Assembly: GCA_002803225.1 (NCBI GenBank) | Contig: NXFV01000020.1 | Location: 62,001 to 126,000, forward strand | Direction of reading: 5' to 3' | Source of the DNA: Gamarada debralockiae | Taxonomy: Eukaryota; Ascomycota; Leotiomycetes; Helotiales; Hyphodiscaceae | DNA: 64,000 nucleotides | Part shown: positions 10,052 to 20,865 of the stretch, in pieces | Layout of the letters: each line of letters begins with the position of its first letter | How positions within the stretch are numbered: the first letter of the stretch is position 1 | Position numbers and translations under genes: made by a program | The notes under the pieces: model-generated | Told to the model about the DNA's origin: nothing | Seen by the model: the letters and a program-made list of their open reading frames with translations, nothing else | The model's database searches: none

Positions 10052-11956
10052 TGAGTTGTGGAGTGGGGAAGGAGGAATAGGAGGGTGTTTTTGTAAGATA
10101 TTTGCATGATATGGCGATGATGTTTCATGATATATCAGATGCCCGCTTTGGGCTTGGGGATTTTTCAAGATCCAGGAGAGAGAGATACTTTCTGTAGATG
10201 TATAAATATATCCTGCATAGGCACAGAGATTGCTACAATTTATTTTTGTTCAGCGATCCAAAGTTTTCTCTTGTCTTCTGCTATTGAAAGTCTCAAATCT
10301 CGTCAGTTCATTTGCGCGTACTCCTCACTTCCTCCCCGTCGCCCCACTATATATTTATATATTTGCCCTCTGAGCAACTCGTAATTCGTCAAAGGTCCTG
10401 ACCGAATCGAAAAGTAGCCTGATTGGTGGAGTGGTCGTCAGGCGGAGATGTTCATTGCTCGCTCCTGTCTCTCTCGAGCACCTTTAGCAAGTTCCAAGGT
10501 CTTGCGACCCAATTTCTGGAAGCTCTTGTGCATGGTAACAAGTTCTTGAAACGGGCCAGAGGAAATCGAGAGCATGCTCAGCCGCTGCAAATTCGCAACC
10601 GCAGACTCCTTCTCCATGGTCAGTTAATGTACACCCTTTGGAATCTACACTTGAAAGGAGGTCTGGAATCTGACAGACTTTATACCTTTCCATTGGAGGG
10701 TGGATCGCAATTCACTGTGTCAAGAGATATCCGGAAGCGGTCGTTCATTCTTGCAGAATTTCAGAGTCTGTATTTCTTTGATTCCTGGGTCTGTATTTCT
10801 TTGATTCCTGGGTCTGTATTTCTTTGATTCCTGGGTCCAGGATTCTCGTCAATTTGGTCGTCTTGCAGTTTTCAGCCCGGAGGCTTTCCATATATTTGCC
10901 TTCGGCCAGTCAGGGTTTGAAAAGCAAGTTCTTCCAAATCTCAACAAAACAGACGAGATACCAAGTCCCACGTTGGAATGGCGGTGTTCGCTGCTGATCA
11001 AGAACAACTGGCTCTCACACTTTTCGCAAGGCTCAAAGTGTTCTGGGTCTTGTGCCCAAAGTCCTCTCAAAAGAGGGTTGAAAGAATGGATTCGGCGATT
11101 ATAACGGCAGCAATAAATCGAATGATATAATTAGTCTAATAGTAATTATCTATCTCTATTGAGATTTTGAAGTATCACGTGCACACAAACCACAGTTATA
11201 TTGATACTATTTACGCGATTGGTTTTTTGTTTTCACCTCGATCCGCGCCACTTTCTCCCGGTAAAGATTTGTCGATAAAAGTTGATTCTGTCTCATAAGC
11301 AGAATGGCGGGTCCCTAAATCGCCTGGCTTGGTAGTACAGCCTCCGCCCTTACGGAAGTGCCGGGGATGTCACCGACCTGAGGGATTTTTCGAAAGAAAT
11401 TTTTTCACCAAGTATTGTTTGCTACATAAAGCAAAGAACCCCAACAATTAACAGCGTACCCGTTCCTTAAACTTTCTACAAAACAATTGAACGTGAGATT
11501 CGTTCGTCAATTTCCATTTCGCTATCGTAAGTTCTCCACCACATACTCTTCGAACATATCTGACTGCTTAGCAGAATTCACATTAAATAGGAGATCAGTC
11601 TCCTGCAAAACGCTGGCGGTCATCAGCTCACCTCACGGACCAGCAGCTTCAGGCACGCCTGTCGGCGAGCTGCTGCAACCAACACGACCACCATAGAAGG
11701 AAGGTCAGTCCACGGTACCATCAAAATCCGTACATGACTGGGAGAAGACCTCCGATGCAGATATGCAGGCTGCGAGTCTTGATATTCGAATTGCGAGCAA
11801 CTTCCGTCCTTAAAGTATGCCTTTCACTGACAACTTCTTGCATCATAGCTCCTCCCAGCCGAGAACCCTTGAACTCGGCCTCCTGGCAATCACGGGGATT
11901 TTCTCTGAGCTGATCATTTTCTACACTCCAACCTTGTCTGGCATACTTGAGCAAGG
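10052..11956. other. Intergenic with a small minisatellite
   Basis: 1.9 kb between the secreted protein and the iron permease. Open frames here are short and lack recognisable domains. It holds a 23-bp tandem array (10766-10836). The segment 11090-11480 is AT-rich. A pyrimidine-rich leader precedes the permease ATG. No RNA gene seen. Confidence 0.45.
10766..10836. repeat. Minisatellite, 23 bp x 3
   Basis: The unit gtctgtatttctttgattcc plus tgg occurs three times head to tail starting at 10766, 10789 and 10812, essentially without mismatch. It lies in non-coding DNA. Confidence 0.9.
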
Positions 11957-13546
11957 ATGGAGCAGGTAATTCGGGTCATCCGAGCCCCTGGCTCTAGACG
12001 CGTTGTCGAGTGTGCTGCGCCGACACAAGTGGTACCAAAGTTCGAGAAGGGTGAAGAAGATAAGGTGATGGGTATTCCTGCCGAGAACGTCAACACTTAC
12101 AAGGTCACGGCCAAGACAAGGCTCTTGGACCGCTGGCTGGACAAGGTTGTCGAATTCTCGGGGTCGCCATTCATGTTCTTCACAATTGTCACCTGCCTTC
12201 TCGTATGGGTATTTCTTGGTATTCCATTCGGTCACTCGAATACCTGGCAAGTGACCATCTCCGATGCTCAAGCTATTGTCAATATGGTCTTTGACGCTTT
12301 CCTTATGCGTCAACAGTTGAACTCTCATGAGTCGCTTATGATTATCTCAGCCTATCTAAGATCTCGCAGCAGGAGCAATAAGAGAATGCTTAGAAAGCTC
12401 ATTGCGAGCGGAAAGGCTACGAGGATCAATTCAACACAATTCCATGAGCTGCAACAGACGGAATTCGCGGCTCAGCTTCCTGCAGAGCATTGGTTCGGCC
12501 GAATCTCCACTGGAGTCTCTAACTTCCTGGGACACATCGCTACGGTCTCCGCCTTCTGGTTATGCATATTCATCTGGATTGGATTCGGAAAGTTCCGCGG
12601 TTGGTCTAATACTTGGCAGTTGTACATCAACTCAGCCACTTCGGCTTTGATGGTGTTTATTCTGGCCTTTCTAGCCAATATTCGCGAACGGCACCATGAC
12701 TACACCACAAAATGCTTGGAGTCTATATATGCAGTTGATTCTGCCCTCGAGCTCAGACTTCGCCTTGCTACTGGCGACATGGTTGAAAATCGATCCGTCG
12801 CTATCCCGGTCCCCAGCAGAACACGCATCCAACGGGGAATCGACTACTACGCAGATCTCGTGGGAACGCTGGTTGGCATCGCAATTCTGATTTTGGTATT
12901 GGTCGTCTGGGTCGTGATTGGCCCGGCACTTTCCTTCGACGCGAACTGGTGGCTACTCATTGGCACGTATGCCGGGCTGATTGGCTTGAACGATGGATTT
13001 GTTCTGCGAAATGTCTGCAACGTATTAGGAAGATACGAAGATACCGAGTTCACCCAGGTGACTTACGACGACATGGATATGTTGGCCGAGATTGGCGTGC
13101 CACAGCTCAACGAAGAGCGTATTGCGGACAACTCTCTCACTTGCCGGATCTCGGTTGCTATGGGTAACTTCTGTTCTCATGAGTTGACGGTGGTTTTTGG
13201 CGCTGTTACCATTGTTGGATTGATCGTCGGTGCTAGCGCGATGGGCTGGAGCGTTACAGGGCAGCTACTGTGCAACGTTCCTCCTAGCATTATCGAATCC
13301 TTCTTCACGTTGATCTTGATCACTGGACACAATATCGGGGAAGCGAAGAGACGGGTCGATATTCATAACATTTATTTGCGAAGGTTGAAACTTATCTCGT
13401 ATGCCAATACGTTAGATACCCTCGAAGAGGAGCCAGCAGAGATCGTTGATGTTGTGCTTTCGCAAGCTGACCTCTCGCAAGGCGACCTCTCGAGAGTTGA
13501 ACTTCCGCAAGTTGATGTTTCGCAACCTGTATCTGGTGGTTGTTAG
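11957..13546 (+). CDS. FET4: Low-affinity iron (divalent metal) permease, Fet4 type
   Basis: A single exon encodes 529 residues. Family segments of the low-affinity iron permease domain occur in tandem: LLDRWLDKVVEFSGSPFMFF, TWQVTISDAQAIVNMVFDAFL with MRQQ near residues 85-120, then GFGKFRGWSNTWQLYINSAT and NIRERHHDYTTKCLESIYAVD about residues 210-260, followed by further membrane helices (GTLVGIAILILVLVVWVVIG; VVFGAVTIVGLIVGASAMG). About eight to ten membrane segments fit Fet4, a plasma-membrane importer of Fe2+, Zn2+ and Cu+ in yeast (552 residues). The C-terminal tail has a degenerate five-residue repeat (SQADLSQGDLSRVELPQVDV). In related fungi such genes respond to zinc or iron limitation; no specific site was confirmed here. 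Confidence 0.9.
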   Translation: MEQVIRVIRAPGSRRVVECAAPTQVVPKFEKGEEDKVMGIPAENVNTYKVTAKTRLLDRWLDKVVEFSGSPFMFFTIVTCLLVWVFLGIPFGHSNTWQVTISDAQAIVNMVFDAFLMRQQLNSHESLMIISAYLRSRSRSNKRMLRKLIASGKATRINSTQFHELQQTEFAAQLPAEHWFGRISTGVSNFLGHIATVSAFWLCIFIWIGFGKFRGWSNTWQLYINSATSALMVFILAFLANIRERHHDYTTKCLESIYAVDSALELRLRLATGDMVENRSVAIPVPSRTRIQRGIDYYADLVGTLVGIAILILVLVVWVVIGPALSFDANWWLLIGTYAGLIGLNDGFVLRNVCNVLGRYEDTEFTQVTYDDMDMLAEIGVPQLNEERIADNSLTCRISVAMGNFCSHELTVVFGAVTIVGLIVGASAMGWSVTGQLLCNVPPSIIESFFTLILITGHNIGEAKRRVDIHNIYLRRLKLISYANTLDTLEEEPAEIVDVVLSQADLSQGDLSRVELPQVDVSQPVSGGC

Positions 13547-16057
13547 TATTGAGCAGGACCCGAAGGAAAATTGGTAAAGGAATGGGGAAGCTTTTGTTCA
13601 ACACAAAGGCTGGAGGGCTTATTTTGCTGGTAAAAGTGTTGCATTGAGTTTCTCTGTTTAGTTTTAGTGATTAAAATGTCGAATTATTTTCAGGTTCCCA
13701 ACAACCATAGCGTAAGTACTTAGCATGCATTTTATTGTCATAGAATTCAACTCCAAATATTTTCAAACGAAGTCGTGAAATTGTATCGAGAATGATAGAA
13801 GAGAGTGTAAATATATTTCTCAGCAAATTAGGAAAGGGACCGCTTACAAGTGAATTAACAGTGTGGCATTTGATTAGATTATAAGCCATTAATCTGATCT
13901 AATCAATCCAAATAAATCTATAATCAAAATCTAATCTAATCTGATTTTAATTCGATTTGGTCTGATTATAATTGATTTTATTTGATTGTTGAAAAACTCT
14001 TAATCAAAATCAAATCTAATTTAATCTAATTTAATCTGATTGTAATTAATTAGCTCGATTTTTTCGTGCCACAATGGAAATTAAACAGTGTTAGAATAAG
14101 ACAAGAAAGTTCATAGCGGACAGAAGGGGGATTCTTATAGACATTTTCAAAAGCAGCGGCGCAGTAAGCGATGCACCCTACCAGAAGCGGTTGCTAAAGA
14201 GGCAGCTCCTTGTGAAGCGAAAAATCTCGTAGTAGAGCCGAGAACCTCGACAAAGATGCAAGAATCTCAACGAAAATAGGCATTTATCTTTTGTAGTATC
14301 TTATAATATACCTAATACACTTTATATTGTCCATGTAATTTTCCTACTTAAAAACTTCCATACTAGCTAATTAGCGATAAAAACGGCATCTTGTTTCCGA
14401 TTGCAATCTTATCTAAATTACACATTTTCTACAACTTAATGATGTTTCCAGACTTAAAACTTTAGCAGAAACTTGTGATAGCCATCTAACGAAAATACAT
14501 ATGTCGTACGCCCTGCGGCGCATTAGATTACATGGGTGAGAACTCGTTGTCGCAAAATCCACAATTTTAGCCTCGGCTTGACTTGCCGCCTTGGCTAAAC
14601 TTTTAGTACGATTACAATAGGCTTTGGAAGCGCCTTCTCTGCAAGCCTCTCTCTTTTCAAGGGTCTGCTCCTTATGCATTGCTTTGCTATTTTAAGTAAG
14701 ATTATGCTTCGCTGTATCTATACTTTAGCTACCTCGTACTGCGGAATTTGACTTTTGGAACCAGCTTCTCTACAAATACTGTTATGGAAAAACGAGTCCT
14801 ACAAGTGCTCCTAGTGCGTTAGTATCTATTAAGTACAGGCTCTAAATACTACCCTCTCTAAAGTTTAATATACTCGATCCTAACCCTTCTGTGACAAGAG
14901 GTGTTACGCCCGAGTCCATGTATAGAATTACAGCATGTGGGACTGCAGCTTTATTATTAATCTAACGAGGTATGCATACGCTATTAGAGAGTAATAATAT
15001 TAATAGCAAGTTATTTAGTAGAGTCCAACGCAGTACCAGAGTTAGATGGAGGGTCCTCATAGAGTTCGGTCTTATTGTTTGAGTGGTCCGTGGCAGACGT
15101 AGTAGTCACCTCGACAGTAGTGATAGCTGTTGAGCTATTTCTGACAGGTTGGTCAATGGGATAGGAAGTGGTAAGCGGTTCTGTAGAAGTCAAGTTGTCG
15201 GCAGGCTCTTGGAAAACTTCCGTCGGGGCGTTTGTTACTGCGTTACTAGTGGGAAACCCATCAATGGAATATTTGACAGGGCCCAGTTCTAGAGACTTGG
15301 GCCGATAAGGAGATCGCGGTAATCAAGGGCAAGGGTTGTATTCTTGGTAAAGTGTCCTCGATAGAGAACGATATTACTTTGGATGATAGACAAGGCGTGG
15401 ATGTTAAATCCTCGAACTCAGTGGAGCTATCGGGATACATAGAAACAAGGAGAGCTTACTGGACTCTTCACGACTCGGCAAAATCCATGCGAGTTAGAGA
15501 CCTTATCTGCCTTCTTCAAAGAGCTTCAAAGCCTACAATCATCAGATTATGTAAGGATTATTTCGCCATTACCATGATTGCAGCTACTCCTCCGGAGAAC
15601 GTGTGATCGGGGAGAAGATATATCGCGTAGCCAAAACTTTTTCAATTGGTAAAATTAACCCGCGATTTTCTACTTGTCTAGGACTGGGAAAATTCCGCAG
15701 AGAAGTTGTAAGGTCTAGGAAAATACGAAGCCTTGATAGGAACAAAACAAAAGGGTGTCGGAACATTTAAAGGCAACCCTAGGCCCTGTCATAACTTTTT
15801 GCCGTGGCTTCCGTATCGTGTTTTGATTCTGTTATAGTTCTAAATGCCTCATCATTCTAACAGTAGGATAAGCAGTAGTATATATACATAAGAGAATGCT
15901 TCTAGAGCATTCTAGCTATTTGTAATATTGCCACTATATGACTCATTTGCAATTTTGCCACTTTACTACTTAGACTCAGATATCCAAGAGAGCTGGATCT
16001 GAGCACGTGTCAACGTCGATCTTGCCAGTCTCGAGTATCAGCTTGGCTATAGTATCT
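13547..16057. other. Gene-poor AT-rich interval
   Basis: 2.5 kb with no supported gene. It includes low-complexity AATCTAAT-type sequence (13870-14052), AT-rich unique sequence to about 15000, and short open frames at 14413-14679, 15011-15193 and 15352-15606 without recognisable domains. Composition and dense stops fit decayed mobile or RIP-affected DNA, but I cannot identify an element or terminal repeats. Confidence 0.45.
13870..14052. repeat. Low-complexity AATCTAATC / ATTAGATT tract
   Basis: About 180 bp built from interspersed variants of aatctaatc, aatctgatt and aatcaaaatc. The motif is irregular, so it is better called simple-sequence DNA than a clean microsatellite. It is not the TTAGGG telomere unit. 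Confidence 0.7.
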
Positions 16058-16964
16058 CTAAAACACGGCCGCTGTCCGAAGCAGCGCCTCATAGTCACTC
16101 TTCTTCAAGTTGGTGTTGTCCTGGACCTTCAAGTCGACCTTGAACTGGCCTGTCTCGAGCAGTAGCTTGACTACGGTCTTGTGCCCTCGCTTAGCTGCCC
16201 ACGATAGTGGCGTCCAACCCCACTTGCCCTTCAAGTTGATATCGACCTTGCCCGTCTCAAGCAGCAGCTTGACTATGGCCTTGCGCCCACTATAGGCTGC
16301 CAACAAAAACGGCGTCTGGCCGTTCTTGCCTTTCGAGTTGACATCGACCTGGCCCGTCTCGAGCAGCAGCTTGACCACGGCTTCGTGCCCAAATAAACTG
16401 CCCACCAAAGCGGCGTCTGGCCGTTCTTGCCTTTCGAGTCGACCTTGACCTAGTCTGTCTCGAGCAGGAGCTAACCACGGCCTCATGGCCCCTCTCGGCT
16501 GCCCACGACAGCGGCGTCCAACCGTTCTTGTCCTTCGAGTCGACCTCGACCTGGCCCGTCTTGAACAGGAGCTTGACCACGGCCTCATGCCCTCCCTCAG
16601 CTGCCCATGATAGCGGTTTCCGACCATATTGACTATCCTTGAAGTCTGGATCGACGCTATCTTTCACTAGTAGTTGCTTTACTACCTCATCGTCCCCGTG
16701 TTCTGCGGCCCATGATAGTGGCGTCTGACCGTATTGACTTTTTAGCGTATACGAACGCTCTTCTCCGACTGCTGTCTTATAGCTCTCTATTGGTTCTTGA
16801 AGTCTCTCTTCTGCCTTTTCATACTCTTCTAAGTCTCCTAATACTAGTACAACGTTCCATGTTCTAGTCGCCTTGTCCGAATGATCTCTAAACCCTTCTT
16901 TTGAATGCTCTAGTACTTGGCTACTTGTCTTTGTTAAGGTCTCGTATTCTTCTTGCTCTTGCAA
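16058..16964 (-). pseudogene. Broken TPR/ankyrin-repeat gene (3' part of an NLR-like protein)
   Basis: The upstream reading (from about 16964) has a degraded TPR-like stretch (TWNVVLVLGDLEEYEKAEER ... SYTLKS) and then ankyrin repeats QYGQTPLSWAAEHGDDEVVK, YGRKPLSWAAEGGHEAVVKL and NGWTPLSWAAERGHEAVV. Near 16472 a missing base shifts the frame; the shifted copy also contains TAG at 16450-16452. Near 16390 another missing base restores the frame used by the last repeats (GHEAVVKLLLETGQVDVNSK, NGQTPFLLAAYSGRKAIVKL, WGWTPLSWAAKRGHKTVVKL), which run to 16058. TPR followed by ankyrin repeats is the usual C-terminal sensor of fungal NACHT or patatin NLR-like proteins; no nucleotide-binding domain is visible here. 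The adjacent HET gene suggests an incompatibility-type locus. Confidence 0.75.
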
Positions 16965-17220
16965 CTCTCCTGTGAGCTTTCCGTAGTCCTAGACAAGTAG
17001 AAAGTCACGCGGGAAGTGTATTATCGATTCGGAAAGTTCTGGCTGTCCCAAACTTCCACTCACGTTTAGAGGAGTAGCCGCAATTACAACAACGGCAAAG
17101 TGATCCTTATATAGTTTAATGGTGTAGGCTTTGAAGCTCCTTGTAAAAGGCAGACGATGTCACCTCTTTGAATAGATTTCACCGACGCCTAAAGGGTATG
17201 TTGAGATTTCAACAATGAAA

Positions 17221-19264
17221 TTACTGTATTTCAAACTCCACTTCCTCAAACTTTTCGGGATTCGCACCCACCCACTTCTCAACTGCTTCTCCCTGCATGA
17301 TTCCATGAACATAGCAATCTCCTAAAAGAAGATAATGGTCTCCTTCCGGCCTTAGAATAAAAGGGACCTTCGCTCCAAAAATAACAGCAACGACATCTCC
17401 AGCTTTCAGGATCTCAGGTCCTAGCCCGAGATAACGTTTCGCAGTTCGGAACAACTTCGACTGAGAGCAAGCGGCCCAGGCTTGTGTTTTGTATTCGGTC
17501 GAATTACCACAATCAGCGTAGTCTGTGATTTGCAGACCCGTCACAAAAGCCTCGTTCATGAGATCGGCGGAGATTGCTGGGCTAAGAGAGAATTCCTTGC
17601 AATATGCGTAAAAGCTTGCTTGCTGATTACCTCCTTCAAGATCAGGTTTGCCGGCCACTAGAACAAGACTAGAAAGGAGTACACGGTTCTGATCGGAATA
17701 GCGGCAGTGATTATTATCTCTTTGGAAGAAATCCAATGTTAGTTGGAGCGGGTGCTGAGATGTCGCCTCAGAGTCGAAATCTGGATCCCCAAAGGGAGCG
17801 GCACTGTCGTCAACTATATCAAGAAACAGGCCACGTAATGTAATGACAGTACGAGCCTCGTTAACCTTGACGACAGCCTCCACAGTTGTGACTCTTGTTC
17901 CTGCACAATAGTAGCACCAATAATCTAACTTGCTCACCCTCCTGCTACTCCTGAAGCGTAATAGATCCACAACCCATGAGGGTGTCGCACTTCGTAAGCT
18001 GTTGTCGTCGTGGAAAACAGCCGAAATGATGCCTAGGTCATCGATAATAAGCGCAGCCGTGAGCTCCCACATAATTTCATATAGAGACTTTGTGTAGTCT
18101 GCCTTGATAATATGACTGCCGTCCGAGCGAGTAGCTGCAGGATGAGATAACAGACTAAAGACAAAATCCCGGGGATCTGCAACCTGAAGATCGCGGGCAT
18201 ACGAGAGAATCGACGAGAATTTAGGAGCTTTGATTTTCCTAAGGTCTGACTTGTCGTTAAAGATGCCGTATAAGCGACCCATCTGTGCATTACTTGCGAA
18301 TAAGAAGGAGGTGTAATAGAGCGGTCCAGGGAAAACATCCGTGATATTCGAACGCCTCCCCGAATATTTACCATGATGGCGCCTGACAAAAGACAAATAC
18401 GATACGCATCTGCGTATAATTTCCCAAGAGATTGTCCATTCACCCCAGTAGATATCCACATCTTTCGCGAGCCCAATTTCCTGTTGAACCCAGGCCCGCG
18501 CAAAATACGGACATTCATAGAAAGACTTGAGTGCACTCTTCACTCGGTCACCTTGCAGGAGTCGATGGTCTGGCTTAACTACTGGGACTGTATATATATC
18601 ATCCCTTATATATTCGTCATAATCCACCGAGGGTGGATTGCCAGCCCACTTAATCTCAAGCCATTCGTTGATTTGACTCATCCGACCGAAGGCGAATTTG
18701 GCATCACCTTTCTCATCAAGGCCTATCCACGCAAGGATATGCTCTGCCTTGGTATAGATAGTGCTCATTAGAGAAACTTGTTGACTTCGCTCTGACAAGT
18801 CTGCTTGGTTGATGCAGATGGCGTCAGCCCAAATGGTCCGCGTCTTGAATTTCTGACGAAATCGCCTCATAGCTACGCCCAGGTTGGCAGATATAGCCAG
18901 GCGCTTCCCGTTACATTGGATCGTAGTTGATTTGGTGCGATCACCCCACACTATCACAATTTGGGGTCAGCCTTGACGAGCATATAGATGGATAAAGTAT
19001 ATCGAGTGGGAAAGAGATGGTCTCCAGATACATACTATATGACAATGCCTCGTACTTAGGCAAAAGATCAATCCTCCCAATCTCAAGCTCACACTCCAAC
19101 TCTTGAAGTCCTTTCCCAGGCTTCAATTTAAGTAGCCTGATCCAATCAGCCGAGGGGAGTGGCTCATAATGGTAGTATTCTTCCGTGGCAGCCGGCGCAT
19201 TGCGCGATTGCTGAAGCCATGGCAACTTGTACTTATTCAACATATCAAGAAATGTTGCTTGCAT
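17221..19264 (-). CDS. HET-domain (heterokaryon incompatibility) protein
   Basis: Two exons (19264-19036 and 18950-17221) across an 85-bp intron encode 652 residues. The HET domain begins with YHYEPLPSADWIRLLKLKPG, continues with ECELEIGRIDLLPKYEALSY, joins to MWGDRTKS over the intron, then NLGVAMRRFR, RTIWADAICINQADLSERSQ, QVSLMSTIYTKAEHILAWIG. These are the three conserved blocks of fungal HET proteins (het-c, tol, het-6 type), which trigger cell death on fusion of unlike individuals. The C-terminal two thirds contain the common PRDFVFSLLSHPAA block and end with DHYLLLGDCYVHGIMQGEAV. Start choice is uncertain: ATG 19264 (MQATFLDM) or 19243; a longer upstream frame is also open. The gene appears intact. 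Confidence 0.85.
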
Positions 19265-19832
19265 AAAAGTACTAGAAGTTAGAAGAGGTGCCACCTGATC
19301 ATGTGGGAGCTGAAGCTGGAAGTTGAAGATGGTGAGGCTGAGCTCTACGGGAAAGAAAACCAACGCCGTTCCGTAGAACCTAGAGCAGCCAATGACAGCC
19401 TCCTTGCAAAGCCACATTCACTCCTTCGGTTCAAAGACTGGTGTAAATCAAAATAAGGCGAATTTAACCAACAAACCGCAGATGGCTCATTGTCTCGCAG
19501 GCCGGCCGACCCCAGACCGCATTTGCGCCACAACCACACCAGCCTCAAACGTGGCCTAGTTATATATCTCGTGAAGTAGATTGACGTAAGTATTAGGGAG
19601 GCAAGTTTACTCGTGTTACTTGGAATACGCATTGAACGATGTATCCTCGCCGTAAGGTAATTGATGGAGCGGGGGTATCGCAATAAACTTGATAACTTAG
19701 ACGGGCGGGGCTGAATCATCAAGGGAGTTATGCCTAAGGCTTCAATAAGTTTTATTATCTATGGGCGTGGCCGTAGAAGTCATTCCTATAAAGTAGCAAG
19801 TAAAGCCAGGTGGGATTTAGGACATTTAGGAC
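19265..19832. other. Intergenic, nothing recognised
   Basis: About 570 bp upstream of the HET gene. Open frames here are short and without domains. It is the likely promoter and 5' leader of the HET gene. Confidence 0.4.
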
Positions 19833-20865
19833 TCAAGGTTCTACTCCGACCCTAATTGTAGTGCGTCGTAGATCTAGAATGTATAAAATTGTTTCGTTAT
19901 TTGGCGGCGTTTGAAACATGGGCGCCGGTGCCACAGTCGGACCTGGATCTTTGCGATTTGAGCGAGCGATCCAAAAGATTGCAATTGCTGTTCCACAGAT
20001 AAGTGCAAGTCCACCGACAACACCACCAACAATAGCGCCAACGGGTGTTGAACCATGAGTGGATGTTGTTGAAGAGGATGATGACGATGCGGCAGGGCCT
20101 GTAGCGATGGTCGATTGAGGGGTGAGATTGTTGAAGAAACGAGGGGTGATGTTGCAGCTGGAGATTCTCCTGGAGGATATTGCGTCCCCTTACTAATGCC
20201 ATTGACCCCAGTGAATATGGGAAGGTCGATAGGCTCATCCAGCCCAGTGTATGTGACTTCAACATTGTGAGTAACGCCAGGACTCGGGTTACAGTTACCG
20301 TAGCCTCGGTAGCCAGAAGGAAAGTATATAGAACCGCAGTAGGGAGACGCAGGAGGACTGCACACATATATGTAAGTAGGTATAGAGCAAGGTATTCGTG
20401 TCAGATAGGTCATTATTTAAGATACATGCCAAGTGTTTGCCAGCGTTAAGCAATCTCCATTTGCAAGAGGTCAAAGTTTGACCACCGTCAATACAAGTGC
20501 TCCAACCATTGACAATCTTTAGATCACTGGTCCAAAAGCATGTAGCCAATTTGACGACAATCCACGCCGCTGAAAACAATATCAGGCATTTAGATCACCC
20601 GCGGGAGAGGATTCCAGAGGACTGGTGCTTGTTCCTTACAAGCAAGATCACCATTAACCCAGCCGCAAGTATTTGGGGGAACTGCTAGATCTCTCTTCAA
20701 GTCATCGACTACAGGATGAACATTTGGTCCGTCCGTCGGCTTGGGAGTCCATCCCATAGGGCTGTTCATGCCGTCTACGGTATGGGTCGGTCCAATCCAT
20801 GGAACACCTTGCGACGCTCGAAAGCCGACAAGAAATACAACAAGCCGATACCCAAGAAGCTTCAT
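19833..20865 (-). pseudogene. Damaged secreted/cell-surface glycoprotein gene (signal peptide, Cys-rich ectodomain, Ser/Thr stalk, one TM)
   Basis: Exon 1 from ATG 20865 encodes a signal peptide and TCGWVNGDLA, a hallmark of a fungal surface protein family. Likely introns follow at 20639-20570 and near 20425. Downstream comes SPYCGSIYFPSGYRGYGNCN, then GTQYPPGESPAATSPLVSST, and in another frame TGPAASSSSSSTTSTHGSTP, a membrane helix (VGAIVGGVVGGLALICGTAI) and a cytosolic tail NRKDPGPTVAPAPMFQTPPN, ending at TGA 19833-19835. No intron with plausible signals joins the two frames between about 20105 and 20170. The join of exon 2 to the PYCGSIYF block is also out of phase, and the ectodomain seems to lack some family cysteines. 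I read it as a recently inactivated type I membrane protein gene, but a sequencing slip could explain one of the two shifts. Confidence 0.55.

Noticed and set aside
9430..10128. 232-codon minus-strand frame opposite the secreted-protein tail
   Set aside because: Mirror of the S/T/A-rich codons of the real gene; no independent coding evidence.
13870..14052. Possible internal telomere-like repeat
   Set aside because: The motif is aatctaat-like and irregular, not TTAGGG; treated as simple sequence.
14413..14679. Minus-strand frame considered as a transposase remnant
   Set aside because: No DDE or helix-turn-helix motif and no terminal repeats found.
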